A stretch of DNA of 47,866 bases from Algoriphagus sp. (GTDB lineage: Bacteria > Bacteroidota > Bacteroidia > Cytophagales > Cyclobacteriaceae): NCBI GenBank assembly GCA_030729785.1, contig JANQWS010000096.1, positions 1-47,866 of the forward strand. Direction: 5' to 3'. The notes under the pieces are model-generated. The model was not told the DNA's origin. It ran no database searches and saw only the letters and a list, made by a program, of their open reading frames with translations. The position numbers and the translations under genes are program-made. Within the stretch, counting starts at the first letter, position 1. Each line of letters begins with the position of its first letter. Positions 25,777-34,335 of this stretch are shown piece by piece.

Positions 25777-27669
25777 ATGAGTGATAGATTACATACGCTG
25801 AGTGGATACTTCCACGAATACCAAAAAAGTGTTGCCCAGCCCGAGGAATTCTGGGCTAGAATCGCCGATTCATTTCACTGGAAAAAACGCTGGTCAAAGG
25901 TGCTGCAATGGAACTTTGAAGAACCGGATGTACGCTGGTTTGTAGATGGTAAACTCAACATCACGGAAAACATTTTTGAAAAAAATCTTTATACCCTAGG
26001 AGATCGCCCTGCCATCATTTGGGAACCCAATGAGCCGCATGAGGAAGTCCGAAAACTTACTTATCGCGAACTATTTGTGGAGGTCTGCCGATTTGCCAAT
26101 GCCTTACTCTCCAAGGGAATAGGCAAAGGAGACCGAGTGATCATCTACATGCCTATGGTGCCTGAAGCTGCCATTGCGATGCTGGCCTGTGCCCGAATCG
26201 GTGCCGTCCACTCAGTGGTCTTTGCTGGATTTTCGAGCAGCTCACTTGCAGATCGAATACAGGATTGCCAAGCAAAGGCTATTTTAACGGCAGATGGGAA
26301 CTACCGAGGTTCCAAAAAAATAACCGTGAAAGGGATAGTCGATGAAGCCCTGGAGAAGGTCTCTGTAGAAACAGTCATCGTTTATCGCCGTACTGGACAA
26401 GAAACTTTCATGCAAAGCGGGCGAGATTTTTGGTGGAATGAAGTGCTCGAAGGACAATCCGAACTCCATAAAGCCGCTGAAATGGATAGTGAAGACCTGC
26501 TGTTTATCCTGTATACTTCTGGATCTACCGGCAAACCCAAAGGAGTGGTACATACGACAGGCGGCTACATGGTCTACACCAAATACTCCTTTGAAAATGT
26601 GTTTCAATACTGCCCAGGAGATGTGTACTGGTGTACAGCAGATATCGGATGGATTACAGGCCACTCGTACATCGTTTATGGCCCCCTGCTCGCAGGTGCT
26701 ACCACATTGATGTTTGAAGGCGTTCCTACCTATCCACACCCAGGAAGATTCTGGGAGGTAGTGGAGAAGCACCAAGTTAACGTATTCTATACGGCCCCCA
26801 CTGCCATTCGTGCCCTTCAGGCCTTTGGCACCGAACCCATTGAAAAATACAATTTAAGCTCTTTAAAAGTTCTCGGTTCTGTGGGTGAACCCATCAATGA
26901 AGAGGCTTGGCACTGGTACCATACCCACATTGGAAAGGGGAAATGCCCTATTGTAGATACCTGGTGGCAAACCGAAACAGGTGGAATAATGATTTCCCCA
27001 CTCGCTGGCATCACACCTACCAAACCGGCCTATGCCACCCTACCCCTTCCTGGTATCCAACTCAGTATCGTCGACGCAGAAGGAAAGGAGTTACACGGCA
27101 ACTCCGTAGAGGGTAACCTCTGCATCAATTTTCCTTGGCCTTCTATGATTCGAACTACCTATGGAGACCATGACCGCTGCAAGCAAACGTACTTCTCTAC
27201 TTACAAAAACAAATACTTTACTGGTGACGGGGTCAAACGGGATCACGATGGCTATTACCGCATCTTGGGCCGAGTAGATGATGTGATCAATGTATCTGGA
27301 CACCGACTCGGAACCGCTGAGGTGGAAAATGCCATCAACGAACATCCCAAAGTAATCGAATCTGCCGTAGTAGGGTACCCTCACGAAGTCAAAGGACAAG
27401 GTATTTACGCGTATGTTATCTGTGACATGAGCAATCGAAGCGAGGAGAATCTCATTCAAGAAATTAAAGAAACCGTATCAAAAATAATTGGACCCATTGC
27501 CAAGCCAGACAAAATTCAGCTGGTGCCTGGCTTACCCAAAACCCGATCTGGAAAAATCATGCGCCGCATCCTTCGGAAAATTGCCGAAGGCAGCCTAGAC
27601 GCAATGGGAGATATCTCTACACTCCTAGATCCCGAAGTGGTCGAAAAAATCAAGGCCGGAAGAAAGTGA
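25777..27669 (+). CDS. acs: Acetyl-CoA synthetase
   Basis: AMP-forming ligase of 630 residues. The phosphate loop TSGSTGKPKG is at 247-256, DIGWITGHSYIVYGPL and WWQTETGG (adenylate-binding) follow, and the C-terminal domain has the RSGKIMRR motif with the catalytic, acetylatable Lys593. The length matches Acs. It follows the symporter by 24 bases, forming an acetate uptake and activation operon of three genes. Confidence 0.95.
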   Translation: MSDRLHTLSGYFHEYQKSVAQPEEFWARIADSFHWKKRWSKVLQWNFEEPDVRWFVDGKLNITENIFEKNLYTLGDRPAIIWEPNEPHEEVRKLTYRELFVEVCRFANALLSKGIGKGDRVIIYMPMVPEAAIAMLACARIGAVHSVVFAGFSSSSLADRIQDCQAKAILTADGNYRGSKKITVKGIVDEALEKVSVETVIVYRRTGQETFMQSGRDFWWNEVLEGQSELHKAAEMDSEDLLFILYTSGSTGKPKGVVHTTGGYMVYTKYSFENVFQYCPGDVYWCTADIGWITGHSYIVYGPLLAGATTLMFEGVPTYPHPGRFWEVVEKHQVNVFYTAPTAIRALQAFGTEPIEKYNLSSLKVLGSVGEPINEEAWHWYHTHIGKGKCPIVDTWWQTETGGIMISPLAGITPTKPAYATLPLPGIQLSIVDAEGKELHGNSVEGNLCINFPWPSMIRTTYGDHDRCKQTYFSTYKNKYFTGDGVKRDHDGYYRILGRVDDVINVSGHRLGTAEVENAINEHPKVIESAVVGYPHEVKGQGIYAYVICDMSNRSEENLIQEIKETVSKIIGPIAKPDKIQLVPGLPKTRSGKIMRRILRKIAEGSLDAMGDISTLLDPEVVEKIKAGRK

Positions 27670-27730
27670 ACTTGGATTTTCCGCACTCTTTCCAGTGGCA
27701 TACCCTACCAATTACGCTCTGCGGATCATC

Positions 27731-27779
27731 CCTAACAGTCGACAGACCAGGGTCCACGGCCCACTTAATTGAACTTCCA
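27731..27779. repeat. Heptad-period repeat block, GTCCACG type
   Basis: Seven 7-bp units in register after acs: GTCGACA at 27738, GTCCACG at 27752, GCCCACT at 27759 and TAATTGA at 27766 are typical. Unit order matches the block at 22467-22508. Confidence 0.65.
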
Positions 27780-27830
27780 CCCTTATTTTATGGATACAAG
27801 TAAAAAATTGATCCCCATAAAACATGAAAT

Positions 27831-27856
27831 AGGCAGATCGGATGATCTGCCTTTTT
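27831..27856 (+). terminator. Intrinsic terminator between acs and the DUF4403 gene
   Basis: AGGCAGATC at 27831-27839 pairs with GATCTGCCT at 27844-27852 around a GGAT loop and is followed by TTTT. It lies 160 bases past acs and 23 bases from the convergent DUF4403 stop. The T-run favours the plus strand. Confidence 0.75.
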
Positions 27857-27878
27857 AGTATTTATTCACTAGGATGTT

Positions 27879-29285
27879 TTATTTCCATTGAATGGCAGTG
27901 GTTCCTGTAGCCTGGAGCGGAATGGCCAATCCAGTGGAGGTAGGATAAAAGCCGAGCGGTACAATTTGTAGGTCTTGAATGGAAACCTTCGCCCATGGGG
28001 TTTCGAGAGAGAGTCGCTCCTCAAGCCCATTCCTACTCACGGATAATATTTCCCCAAAGGGAATTTTTAAACGCTGATTGAGTTGTTTACGGATCTTCCC
28101 CTTTTTGATAAGGGTACCCAAGATTGCTTTTGCACTCTCACTTTTCAAAATAAAATCAAGGTTCTCCACCCGAATTTCCTGAGCAATTGGATCGTATATA
28201 GGCTTTCCCGCCAAAAACAGTTCCCCGGTAAGGGTATCGCCCTGGTTCGAAACGGCATTAAAGGAAACCGTGATCCCCAAGCGCTCTCCATAGGCTTGGG
28301 TCCGAAATTGAGTGGGTAGCAAGCGGTAATTTTTATTCAAAGGGATTGACAGCCCAACAAATGAATTTTGGATCAATGCATCCATTTCCAGAAAGGTGAA
28401 TGCGAAGGGCAGCTGCAAAGCGATCCTATTACTAGCATCCGTATTTGGTGAAATTTTGGGTAGTGGAAATGCCCGCGTAGGGAGTGCGCTAACAGGATGA
28501 ATCTGTACCTGTCCCTCAAAACCTAAATCGAGGTGCAGTCCCTTACCGGGTAGCAGGTATTCCCGAATATTCAAGGAATCCGGTCGTATAGACAGGCCTA
28601 TTTTCCTCCCCTCAACCTCCACGAGCATTGGCTTTCCCAATTGATTCCAAACCGGCTCTACCCAAGGCTTTAGCGGAAGCAGATTGGGTTTGGAAAGGAG
28701 TTCCTGGTCTGCAAACCTCCGAATTTCTTGTCGCACCAAGGCACTTAAGTCCAGCTCTATTCCCAAGACGGAAAGGGTGAGCCTTCCTCCCAAGTCTAAA
28801 AGCTCAAACTCTGGTATCCCTACATACCAGTTGGGCTGTAATTCTGGATTGATCACAAATACGGGCGCCAAATTACTAGAAATGGGCACCTTGGTTTGGA
28901 GAAGATTCCGAATTCCACCAGGTTTTAGACCCACTTCACCTTGAATTGTTAGTGGGAAAATGACTTCTAAACGCTGCTGATCAAGCCCTCGTAGCTGGAT
29001 TTCTCCATTTCTTGAAAAAACAAACTCACCGACCAATCCATTGCCCAAATCCAGCCCCCGCTGACGAAATAACTCAGCTGGTGCGATGCCATTGACTACC
29101 CTTGAAAGTGTTGAAAATGGAATCTCTACAGGCACATTGACCTCAGATCGAGTGCTAGGTACAGTGGGGAGAGGGAGACTTGCTGCAGGATCTAACGTTT
29201 TGCAAGCGCTTAACCCTGCTAAAAAAATTCCAAAGATCACCACTAGCGGATGAGCCAATAAAGAAGGATACAGATGCCTAATCAT
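27879..29285 (-). CDS. DUF4403 family lipoprotein
   Basis: A 468-residue protein with a signal peptide ending in the lipobox LSAC (Cys28), so it is probably membrane-anchored. After a Pro-rich linker, SEVNVPVEIPFSTLSRVVN opens a long beta-rich region that fits DUF4403, a family of exported proteins of unknown role that resemble duplicated lipid-binding tubular folds. No catalytic motif is visible. It stands alone, divergent from ytxJ. Confidence 0.75.
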   Translation of the reverse strand: MIRHLYPSLLAHPLVVIFGIFLAGLSACKTLDPAASLPLPTVPSTRSEVNVPVEIPFSTLSRVVNGIAPAELFRQRGLDLGNGLVGEFVFSRNGEIQLRGLDQQRLEVIFPLTIQGEVGLKPGGIRNLLQTKVPISSNLAPVFVINPELQPNWYVGIPEFELLDLGGRLTLSVLGIELDLSALVRQEIRRFADQELLSKPNLLPLKPWVEPVWNQLGKPMLVEVEGRKIGLSIRPDSLNIREYLLPGKGLHLDLGFEGQVQIHPVSALPTRAFPLPKISPNTDASNRIALQLPFAFTFLEMDALIQNSFVGLSIPLNKNYRLLPTQFRTQAYGERLGITVSFNAVSNQGDTLTGELFLAGKPIYDPIAQEIRVENLDFILKSESAKAILGTLIKKGKIRKQLNQRLKIPFGEILSVSRNGLEERLSLETPWAKVSIQDLQIVPLGFYPTSTGLAIPLQATGTTAIQWK

Positions 29286-29289
29286 AATG

Positions 29290-29321
29290 TTTGAGAGTTC
29301 GATGGAACTAAGTTACCTTTG
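29290..29321 (+). promoter_or_regulatory. ytxJ promoter
   Basis: TTTG at 29290-29293 and TACCTTTG at 29314-29321 are separated by 20 bases, a full match to the Bacteroidota TTG/TAnnTTTG arrangement. The ATG of ytxJ lies 33 bases downstream. Confidence 0.65.
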
Positions 29322-29333
29322 TGGAACCAAGGA

Positions 29334-29341
29334 CAAAAGTA
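29334..29341 (-). promoter_or_regulatory. Candidate -7 box for the DUF4403 gene
   Basis: TACTTTTG on the minus strand is a perfect TAnnTTTG, 48 bases before the DUF4403 ATG. It lies beyond the ytxJ -7 box, so the two divergent transcripts would overlap head to head across 29300-29340. Confidence 0.45.
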
Positions 29342-29354
29342 GCGAAAAGAGCAC

Positions 29355-29693
29355 ATGAACTGGAAACAACTTACATCGGAAGAGCAACTAAATGAACTAC
29401 TCGTAGAAAGTGCTCAAAAACCCGTGTTCATTTTTAAGCACAGCACCCGTTGCTCAATTAGTAGCATGTCCTTGGATCGATTGCTTCGAAATTGGAAGGA
29501 GGAGGATGCTACCAAAATTACGCCCTACTACTTAGACCTTATTGCCTACCGCAGCCTCTCGAATAGCGTGGCCGATCGATTGGGTGTCCCACACGAGTCC
29601 CCTCAAATTCTACTTATTCAAGATGGAAAAGTGACCTACCACGAAAGTCACTATGGGATTACCTATGCTGGGATCATGAATCAAAGTTCTTGA
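29355..29693 (+). CDS. ytxJ: YtxJ-type monothiol bacilliredoxin (DUF2847)
   Basis: A 112-residue thioredoxin-fold protein. VFIFKHSTRCSISSMSL carries the single Cys33 in a TRCSIS motif, the monothiol active site of the YtxJ/BrxC family. Members remove bacillithiol from proteins. SNSVADRLGVPHESPQILLI holds the cis-Pro region. It fits with the YpdA-like reductase at 7373 as two parts of a bacillithiol redox system. Confidence 0.9.
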   Translation: MNWKQLTSEEQLNELLVESAQKPVFIFKHSTRCSISSMSLDRLLRNWKEEDATKITPYYLDLIAYRSLSNSVADRLGVPHESPQILLIQDGKVTYHESHYGITYAGIMNQSS

Positions 29694-29819
29694 TACTCCG
29701 ATTTTTAGATTGAAAATAGACCACTTATCCCTTAGAATCTCCTTTCTAATTTTACTATCTCCTCCCAATAAACCTTTTACCCCTCGGGGCAGTCAAAGGA
29801 GGTGAACTTCAACCACGCT

Positions 29820-32699
29820 ATGAAAACCAATTCTCTAGTACTTCTATTTTTCTTTACCTTTTTTGCTGCTTATTCGACTTTTGGACAACGGACTGGTGAC
29901 CAGGCTCGTCCTGAACGAAAATTTACTGGTCAGGTGATTGATGGGGCAGCAAATGCTCCCATGATTGGTGCGAATGTACTCATCAAAACCGTCACTGACT
30001 CCCTACTTCGCGGTACCGTAACAGGCGCAGATGGGAGATTTGAAATTGCCAGACCATTTATCCCAGAAGTTAAACTTGAAATCACCTTCTTAGGCTACAA
30101 AACCATCACCAAAATTCACAGCATGCGTGAACCGGTCGAACTCGGAGAACTCATTCTTCTGGAAGATACCAAGGTACTGGGAGAGGTTTTAGTCCAGGGG
30201 GTAAGTGTGGTCGGTGAGCAAAAAGGAGATACGACCTCTTTTAATGCAAATGCATTCAAAACACAAACCAATGCACAAGCTGAGGATCTGATTCGAAAAA
30301 TGCCAGGAATTACCTTCCAAGGGGGACAAATCCAAGCACAAGGGGAACAAGTACAAAAAATCCTGGTGGATGGGCGTGAGTTTTTTGGTAGCGATCCAAA
30401 CATTGCACTCCGCAACCTCCCAGCTGACGCCATTGATCGAGTAGAAGTACTTGACCAGCGATCCGACCAGAGCCGTCTTACTGGATTTGACGATGGAAGC
30501 TACACCAAAACCATCAATATTATCCTACGTTCTGACCGTAAAAACGGTTCCTTTGGGCGAATGTATGCTGGCTATGGTGACGACGATCGCTATGCTGCGG
30601 GTGGAAGCGTCAACTTTTTCAAGGAAGATCAACGGATCTCTATTCTTGGCCTTTTCAACAACATCAACCAACAAAATTTTTCCAGTCAAGATCTCGCAGG
30701 TCTAAGTGCCAATTCCTCTTCTGGAGGTGGACGTGGCCCTGGAGGAGGGAGATTTGGTGGAGGCCAATGGGGAGGTGGTGGAAATAACAATTTCCTTGTA
30801 GGCAATGCGGGAGGTATCGTGACCACCAATGCCATGGGATTGAACTATTCGGACAAATGGGGTAAAAAAGTGAACGTAACAGGAAGTTATTTCTTCAACA
30901 ATACGGCCAACTCCCTACGTCAAATCACTAACCGAGAAACAGTCGTCAACGAAAATTTACGGCAGTTTTACGAGGAAAACTTAATCAACACCGTAAAAAA
31001 TAACAACCATCGAGCAAATGCACGGATTGAAGCGGACCTAAATGCCAAAAATTCAATTATCCTAACTCCGAGCTTATCCTTTCAGGACAACAGTACTTTT
31101 AGCGATCGGGATGCGCTCACACAAAATAGCTTAGGAGATACCCTTTCTGCCTTGCGTTCGATTAGTAATGCACAAACAAAAGCCATCAACCTGTCCAACA
31201 ACCTCACCTACCGCTACAAATTTGATAAGAAAGGCAGGACACTATCCACGGAAATCTTTACCAATTGGTCCACTAGAGACCAAGATTCAGACCTCTTAGC
31301 CGCCAGTCGTGAGTTTCGAAGAAATCTTATTGACACTGCGATGCAGGAAACCTATGCGCTCAATGAAGGATTCAACTACCGGGTCAACTTAACCTTCACC
31401 GAGCAGTTGAGCAAAAATGCTATCGGCACCTTTGGCTACCAAATAGGAAATAATTCCACGACTTCAGATCAGAAAACATTCCAACTGGATGACGAACGCA
31501 ACTCCTTATTGGATACAGCCTTGAGCAATGAATTTGACAACAAATTTATCACGCAGCGCCTTCGCTCAGGATATGCCTACAACAAATTGGCTTGGTCTGT
31601 CAATGTAAATCTAGACTACCAAAACGCAAAATTGGATAACGAAGCCTTTTTTCCAGTTGCAGGCACCTTCAATCGAAGTTTTAATAACCTACTACCAAGT
31701 GCAAATCTAAATTACCGCAATCGTGAGAAAGGATTTAGCTGGAGAATACGGTACCGCACCAGCACCAATGAACCTAGCGTCAATGAACTCCAAAATGTAA
31801 TCAACAACCAAAATCCTCTTAACCTCCGGGTAGGAAATCCAGACCTTGGGCAAAGCTTCAACCACAACATATTTGCCAACATTAGTAAAATTAACCTGGA
31901 GAAATCAAGAACGCTTTTCCTTTTTGTTACCCATTCTGCTACTTCAGATTTCATAGGCAATAGCACCTTCCTCACTACGCGAGATACACTCATCAATAAC
32001 GAGGTACTCCTTCGATCGGGTGGCCAACTTTCACGACCTGTAAACTTGGATGGAAATAGTAGGTCCACCTTCTTTCTTACCTACGGAGCTCCCCTGAAAA
32101 AACTGAAAACTCAATTTAATCTAAATACACGAGTCAACTTTGTACGTACCCCTGGCTTGATCAATGGCGCATCCAATCTAAATGATAACCTCACCTTTAG
32201 TCAAGGACTTACCTTCAATTCCAACATCAGCCAAAATGTAGACTTCTCCATCAGTACGACCGGTTCGTACAACATTGTCAATTCTTCCTTACAACAGAAT
32301 CTAGACAATAATTTTTACCAACAAGAATCCAACCTACGCCTATATTTCTCCTCCAAGAATGGTAAATTCTTTATGGGGAATAATGTAGCGCACTCCTTGT
32401 ATTCTGGACTTTCCGAAGGATTTAACCAAAATTTTTGGCTTTGGAATATGGAAGGGGGATTCCGCTTTGCGAAAAACAACAAGGCAGAACTCAAGGCAGT
32501 CCTCTTTGATGTATTGAACCAAAACAACAGCATCAGCCGTACCATTTCGGATGTGGCCGTGACCGATGTCTTTACGAATGTACTAACCCGCTACGGCATG
32601 ATCACCTTTACTTATATTCTAGGCAACTTCAAGCAGCCAGCAGCGCAGCCACAGGAGCCTTGGAGGATGGGAAGACCTCAAGGCGGTAGAACTTGGTAA
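29820..32699 (+). CDS. Outer-membrane beta-barrel protein, TonB-receptor-like with CarboxypepD_reg-like domain
   Basis: From the ATG at 29820 the protein has 959 residues. A signal peptide ends near residue 22 (YSTFG). Residues about 35-115 form a CarboxypepD_reg-like fold (GQVIDGAANAPMIGANVLI). About 140-225 looks like a TonB plug (AEDLIRKMPGITFQGGQIQ, ILVDGREFFGSD), and the rest is barrel strands of the OMP_b-brl_3 type. A very Gly-rich loop lies at about 300-322, and the C-terminus is Pro/Gly-rich. It is probably an outer-membrane importer or secretion-linked barrel; no SusD partner or ligand clue is nearby. A GTG frame start at 29802 exists but would add residues before the signal peptide. 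Confidence 0.88.
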   Translation: MKTNSLVLLFFFTFFAAYSTFGQRTGDQARPERKFTGQVIDGAANAPMIGANVLIKTVTDSLLRGTVTGADGRFEIARPFIPEVKLEITFLGYKTITKIHSMREPVELGELILLEDTKVLGEVLVQGVSVVGEQKGDTTSFNANAFKTQTNAQAEDLIRKMPGITFQGGQIQAQGEQVQKILVDGREFFGSDPNIALRNLPADAIDRVEVLDQRSDQSRLTGFDDGSYTKTINIILRSDRKNGSFGRMYAGYGDDDRYAAGGSVNFFKEDQRISILGLFNNINQQNFSSQDLAGLSANSSSGGGRGPGGGRFGGGQWGGGGNNNFLVGNAGGIVTTNAMGLNYSDKWGKKVNVTGSYFFNNTANSLRQITNRETVVNENLRQFYEENLINTVKNNNHRANARIEADLNAKNSIILTPSLSFQDNSTFSDRDALTQNSLGDTLSALRSISNAQTKAINLSNNLTYRYKFDKKGRTLSTEIFTNWSTRDQDSDLLAASREFRRNLIDTAMQETYALNEGFNYRVNLTFTEQLSKNAIGTFGYQIGNNSTTSDQKTFQLDDERNSLLDTALSNEFDNKFITQRLRSGYAYNKLAWSVNVNLDYQNAKLDNEAFFPVAGTFNRSFNNLLPSANLNYRNREKGFSWRIRYRTSTNEPSVNELQNVINNQNPLNLRVGNPDLGQSFNHNIFANISKINLEKSRTLFLFVTHSATSDFIGNSTFLTTRDTLINNEVLLRSGGQLSRPVNLDGNSRSTFFLTYGAPLKKLKTQFNLNTRVNFVRTPGLINGASNLNDNLTFSQGLTFNSNISQNVDFSISTTGSYNIVNSSLQQNLDNNFYQQESNLRLYFSSKNGKFFMGNNVAHSLYSGLSEGFNQNFWLWNMEGGFRFAKNNKAELKAVLFDVLNQNNSISRTISDVAVTDVFTNVLTRYGMITFTYILGNFKQPAAQPQEPWRMGRPQGGRTW

Positions 32700-32710
32700 G
32701 CACAAATTGA

Positions 32711-32744
32711 GGTAATCGCTGCAGGAAACTCTTGGGCGATTACC
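32711..32744 (+). terminator. Hairpin after the outer-membrane receptor gene
   Basis: GGTAATCGC at 32711-32719 and GCGATTACC at 32736-32744 form a 9-bp stem with a 16-base loop, 11 bases after the stop. It is followed by CTAAAAATTTAG rather than a T-run, so termination is only a possibility. It lies just ahead of the pheS -7 box. Confidence 0.35.
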
Positions 32745-32763
32745 CTAAAAATTTAGAAATTGG

Positions 32764-32771
32764 TACCTTTG
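32764..32771 (+). promoter_or_regulatory. pheS -7 box
   Basis: TACCTTTG, a perfect TAnnTTTG, ends 22 bases before the pheS ATG at 32794. The nearest TTG (32732-32734) is 29 bases upstream, further than usual. Confidence 0.55.
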
Positions 32772-32793
32772 CCACAAGAATAACCGGCAACTC

Positions 32794-33822
32794 ATGTATC
32801 AGGAGAAAATCGAAGCAATCAAAGCTGCCATCGCCGCAGCAGACGCAAATACCCCAGACCAACTGGAGGCATACCGAATGGAATTTATTTCCAAGAAAAG
32901 CGTCATTGGTGAATTGATGGGAGCCATGGGAAGCATTCCAAATGAGGAAAAGCGCGCCTACGGCCAACTCGTCAATGGGGTGAAGCAACTTGCTGAAGAA
33001 AAGTTTCAATTCCTGATCGAGAAAGTAGCTACCTCCAACAAAAAAGAAAAATCTGCTGAGATCGATCTTACCTTACCCCCTTCCAACCACCCTTTGGGAG
33101 CGATTCACCCACTTACAGCCACCCGGCAGCGCATCATCGAGATCTTTGAGCGCATTGGGTTTAATCTTTCCGAGGGGCCGGAGATTGAAGACGATTGGCA
33201 CAATTTTACCGCGCTCAATTTTCCCGAAAATCACCCTGCTCGAGAAATGCAGGATACTTTTTTTATCGAGAAAAATCCAGACATCGCCCTACGGACTCAC
33301 ACTTCCTCTGTGCAAGTGCGTGTGATGGAAAATCAAAAACCGCCGATCCGAACCCTTTCTCCAGGACGCGTGTACCGAAATGAAGCGATTTCTGCCCGTG
33401 CACACTGCATCTTCCATCAGGTAGAAGGACTTTATGTGGATGAAAATGTAGGTTTTGCTGACCTAAAGAACACCTTATACCACTTCGCCAAAGAGCTATT
33501 TGGCAAGGAAACCAAGGTTCGATTCCGCCCCTCATTCTTCCCATTTACCGAGCCCAGCGCAGAGATTGACATCTCTTGTCTGATCTGCGGTGGTAAAGGT
33601 TGCAATGTCTGCAAATATAGCGGTTGGGTAGAAATCGGTGGCGCAGGCATGGTGGATCCGAATGTCCTCGAAAATTGTGGCATTGACTCTACCAAGTACA
33701 CCGGCTTTGCTTTTGGGATGGGCATCGAACGAATTGCCATGCTCAAAAACCAAATCAAAGACCTCCGCTTGTTTACCGAAAACGACGTGCGCTTCTTGAA
33801 GCAATTTAGGCCCATTTTATAG
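32794..33822 (+). CDS. pheS: Phenylalanyl-tRNA synthetase alpha subunit
   Basis: A 342-residue class II synthetase subunit. An N-terminal coiled coil spans about residues 1-90, then motif 1 (HPLTATRQRIIEIFERIGF), LRTHTSSVQVRVM, motif 2 (PGRVYRNEAISARAHCIFHQ, split here as PGRVYRNEA and HCIFHQVEG) and motif 3 (GFAFGMGIERIAML). CLICGGKGCNVCKYSGW carries four cysteines in a zinc-knuckle pattern, present in a subset of PheS proteins. It charges tRNA-Phe together with PheT, which is not adjacent. Confidence 0.96.
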   Translation: MYQEKIEAIKAAIAAADANTPDQLEAYRMEFISKKSVIGELMGAMGSIPNEEKRAYGQLVNGVKQLAEEKFQFLIEKVATSNKKEKSAEIDLTLPPSNHPLGAIHPLTATRQRIIEIFERIGFNLSEGPEIEDDWHNFTALNFPENHPAREMQDTFFIEKNPDIALRTHTSSVQVRVMENQKPPIRTLSPGRVYRNEAISARAHCIFHQVEGLYVDENVGFADLKNTLYHFAKELFGKETKVRFRPSFFPFTEPSAEIDISCLICGGKGCNVCKYSGWVEIGGAGMVDPNVLENCGIDSTKYTGFAFGMGIERIAMLKNQIKDLRLFTENDVRFLKQFRPIL

Positions 33823-34037
33823 GGAAAAACAGCCGGAAATCCATAGAATCTGTGTTTTTCAGGCAGATTCCTAAGAAATAAATACGAAGATTCGTTTGCT
33901 AAAAAACAGGAAAACGTACCAAAGTGCCCGCTATTTTCAGAAAACCCTTAGGAAATCGATTGATTTCTGCTCCTCTGCGCTAAAAAAATAATGTAAGTGG
34001 CTAATCTTATTTTGGAATATGATTTTAATGCTGGATT

Positions 34038-34297
34038 GATCCGCTGTGGCGGATCCAACTTTGAATAGCCGCGGGTGTAACCCGTGGGAAATAGAATAGA
34101 TGGATGTTCACGATCCGCAGTAGCGGATCGAACCATCTTAACATTGGGATTAATTTTCGATTATGTTCAACCTGCCGAAGGTAGTTCAACCCGACTTGGC
34201 GGGTTGTGCGAAATACTTTGATTATATCCCCCAGGTTTACCTACCTCCGGTAGGTAAACCTGGGGCTATGTAAGGTTTGATCCGCCGCGGTGGATCA
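34038..34297. repeat. Cluster of seven short hairpins in the pheS-dipeptidase gap (33823-34335)
   Basis: The 513-bp gap has no gene. It holds, in order: GATCCGC pair at 34038-34055; CCGCGGGT/ACCCGTGG at 34069-34087; CGATCCGC/GCGGATCG at 34111-34130; a CTGCC/GGTAG hairpin at 34172-34184; CAACCCG/CGGGTTG at 34187-34206; a perfect 17-bp stem CCCCAGGTTTACCTACC at 34229-34245 with its complement at 34249-34265; and TGATCCGCC/GGTGGATCA at 34278-34297. Three share a GATCCGC core. Loops are 2-6 bases. They resemble REP-like palindromes, but no REP-associated transposase is in the window. Two weaker stems lie at 33846-33870 and 33952-33967. Confidence 0.75.
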
Positions 34298-34335
34298 GAT
34301 TTAGAAAGAACAATTCTTAAAATCAATTTTGAATG

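Noticed and set aside
29802-29819. GTG start for the outer-membrane receptor
   Set aside because: It puts six extra residues before an otherwise normal signal peptide; the GTG is part of the AAAGGAGGTGA sequence.
34038-34297. CRISPR array
   Set aside because: The units are palindromes of different sequence with irregular spacing; there are no equal-length spacers and no cas genes.
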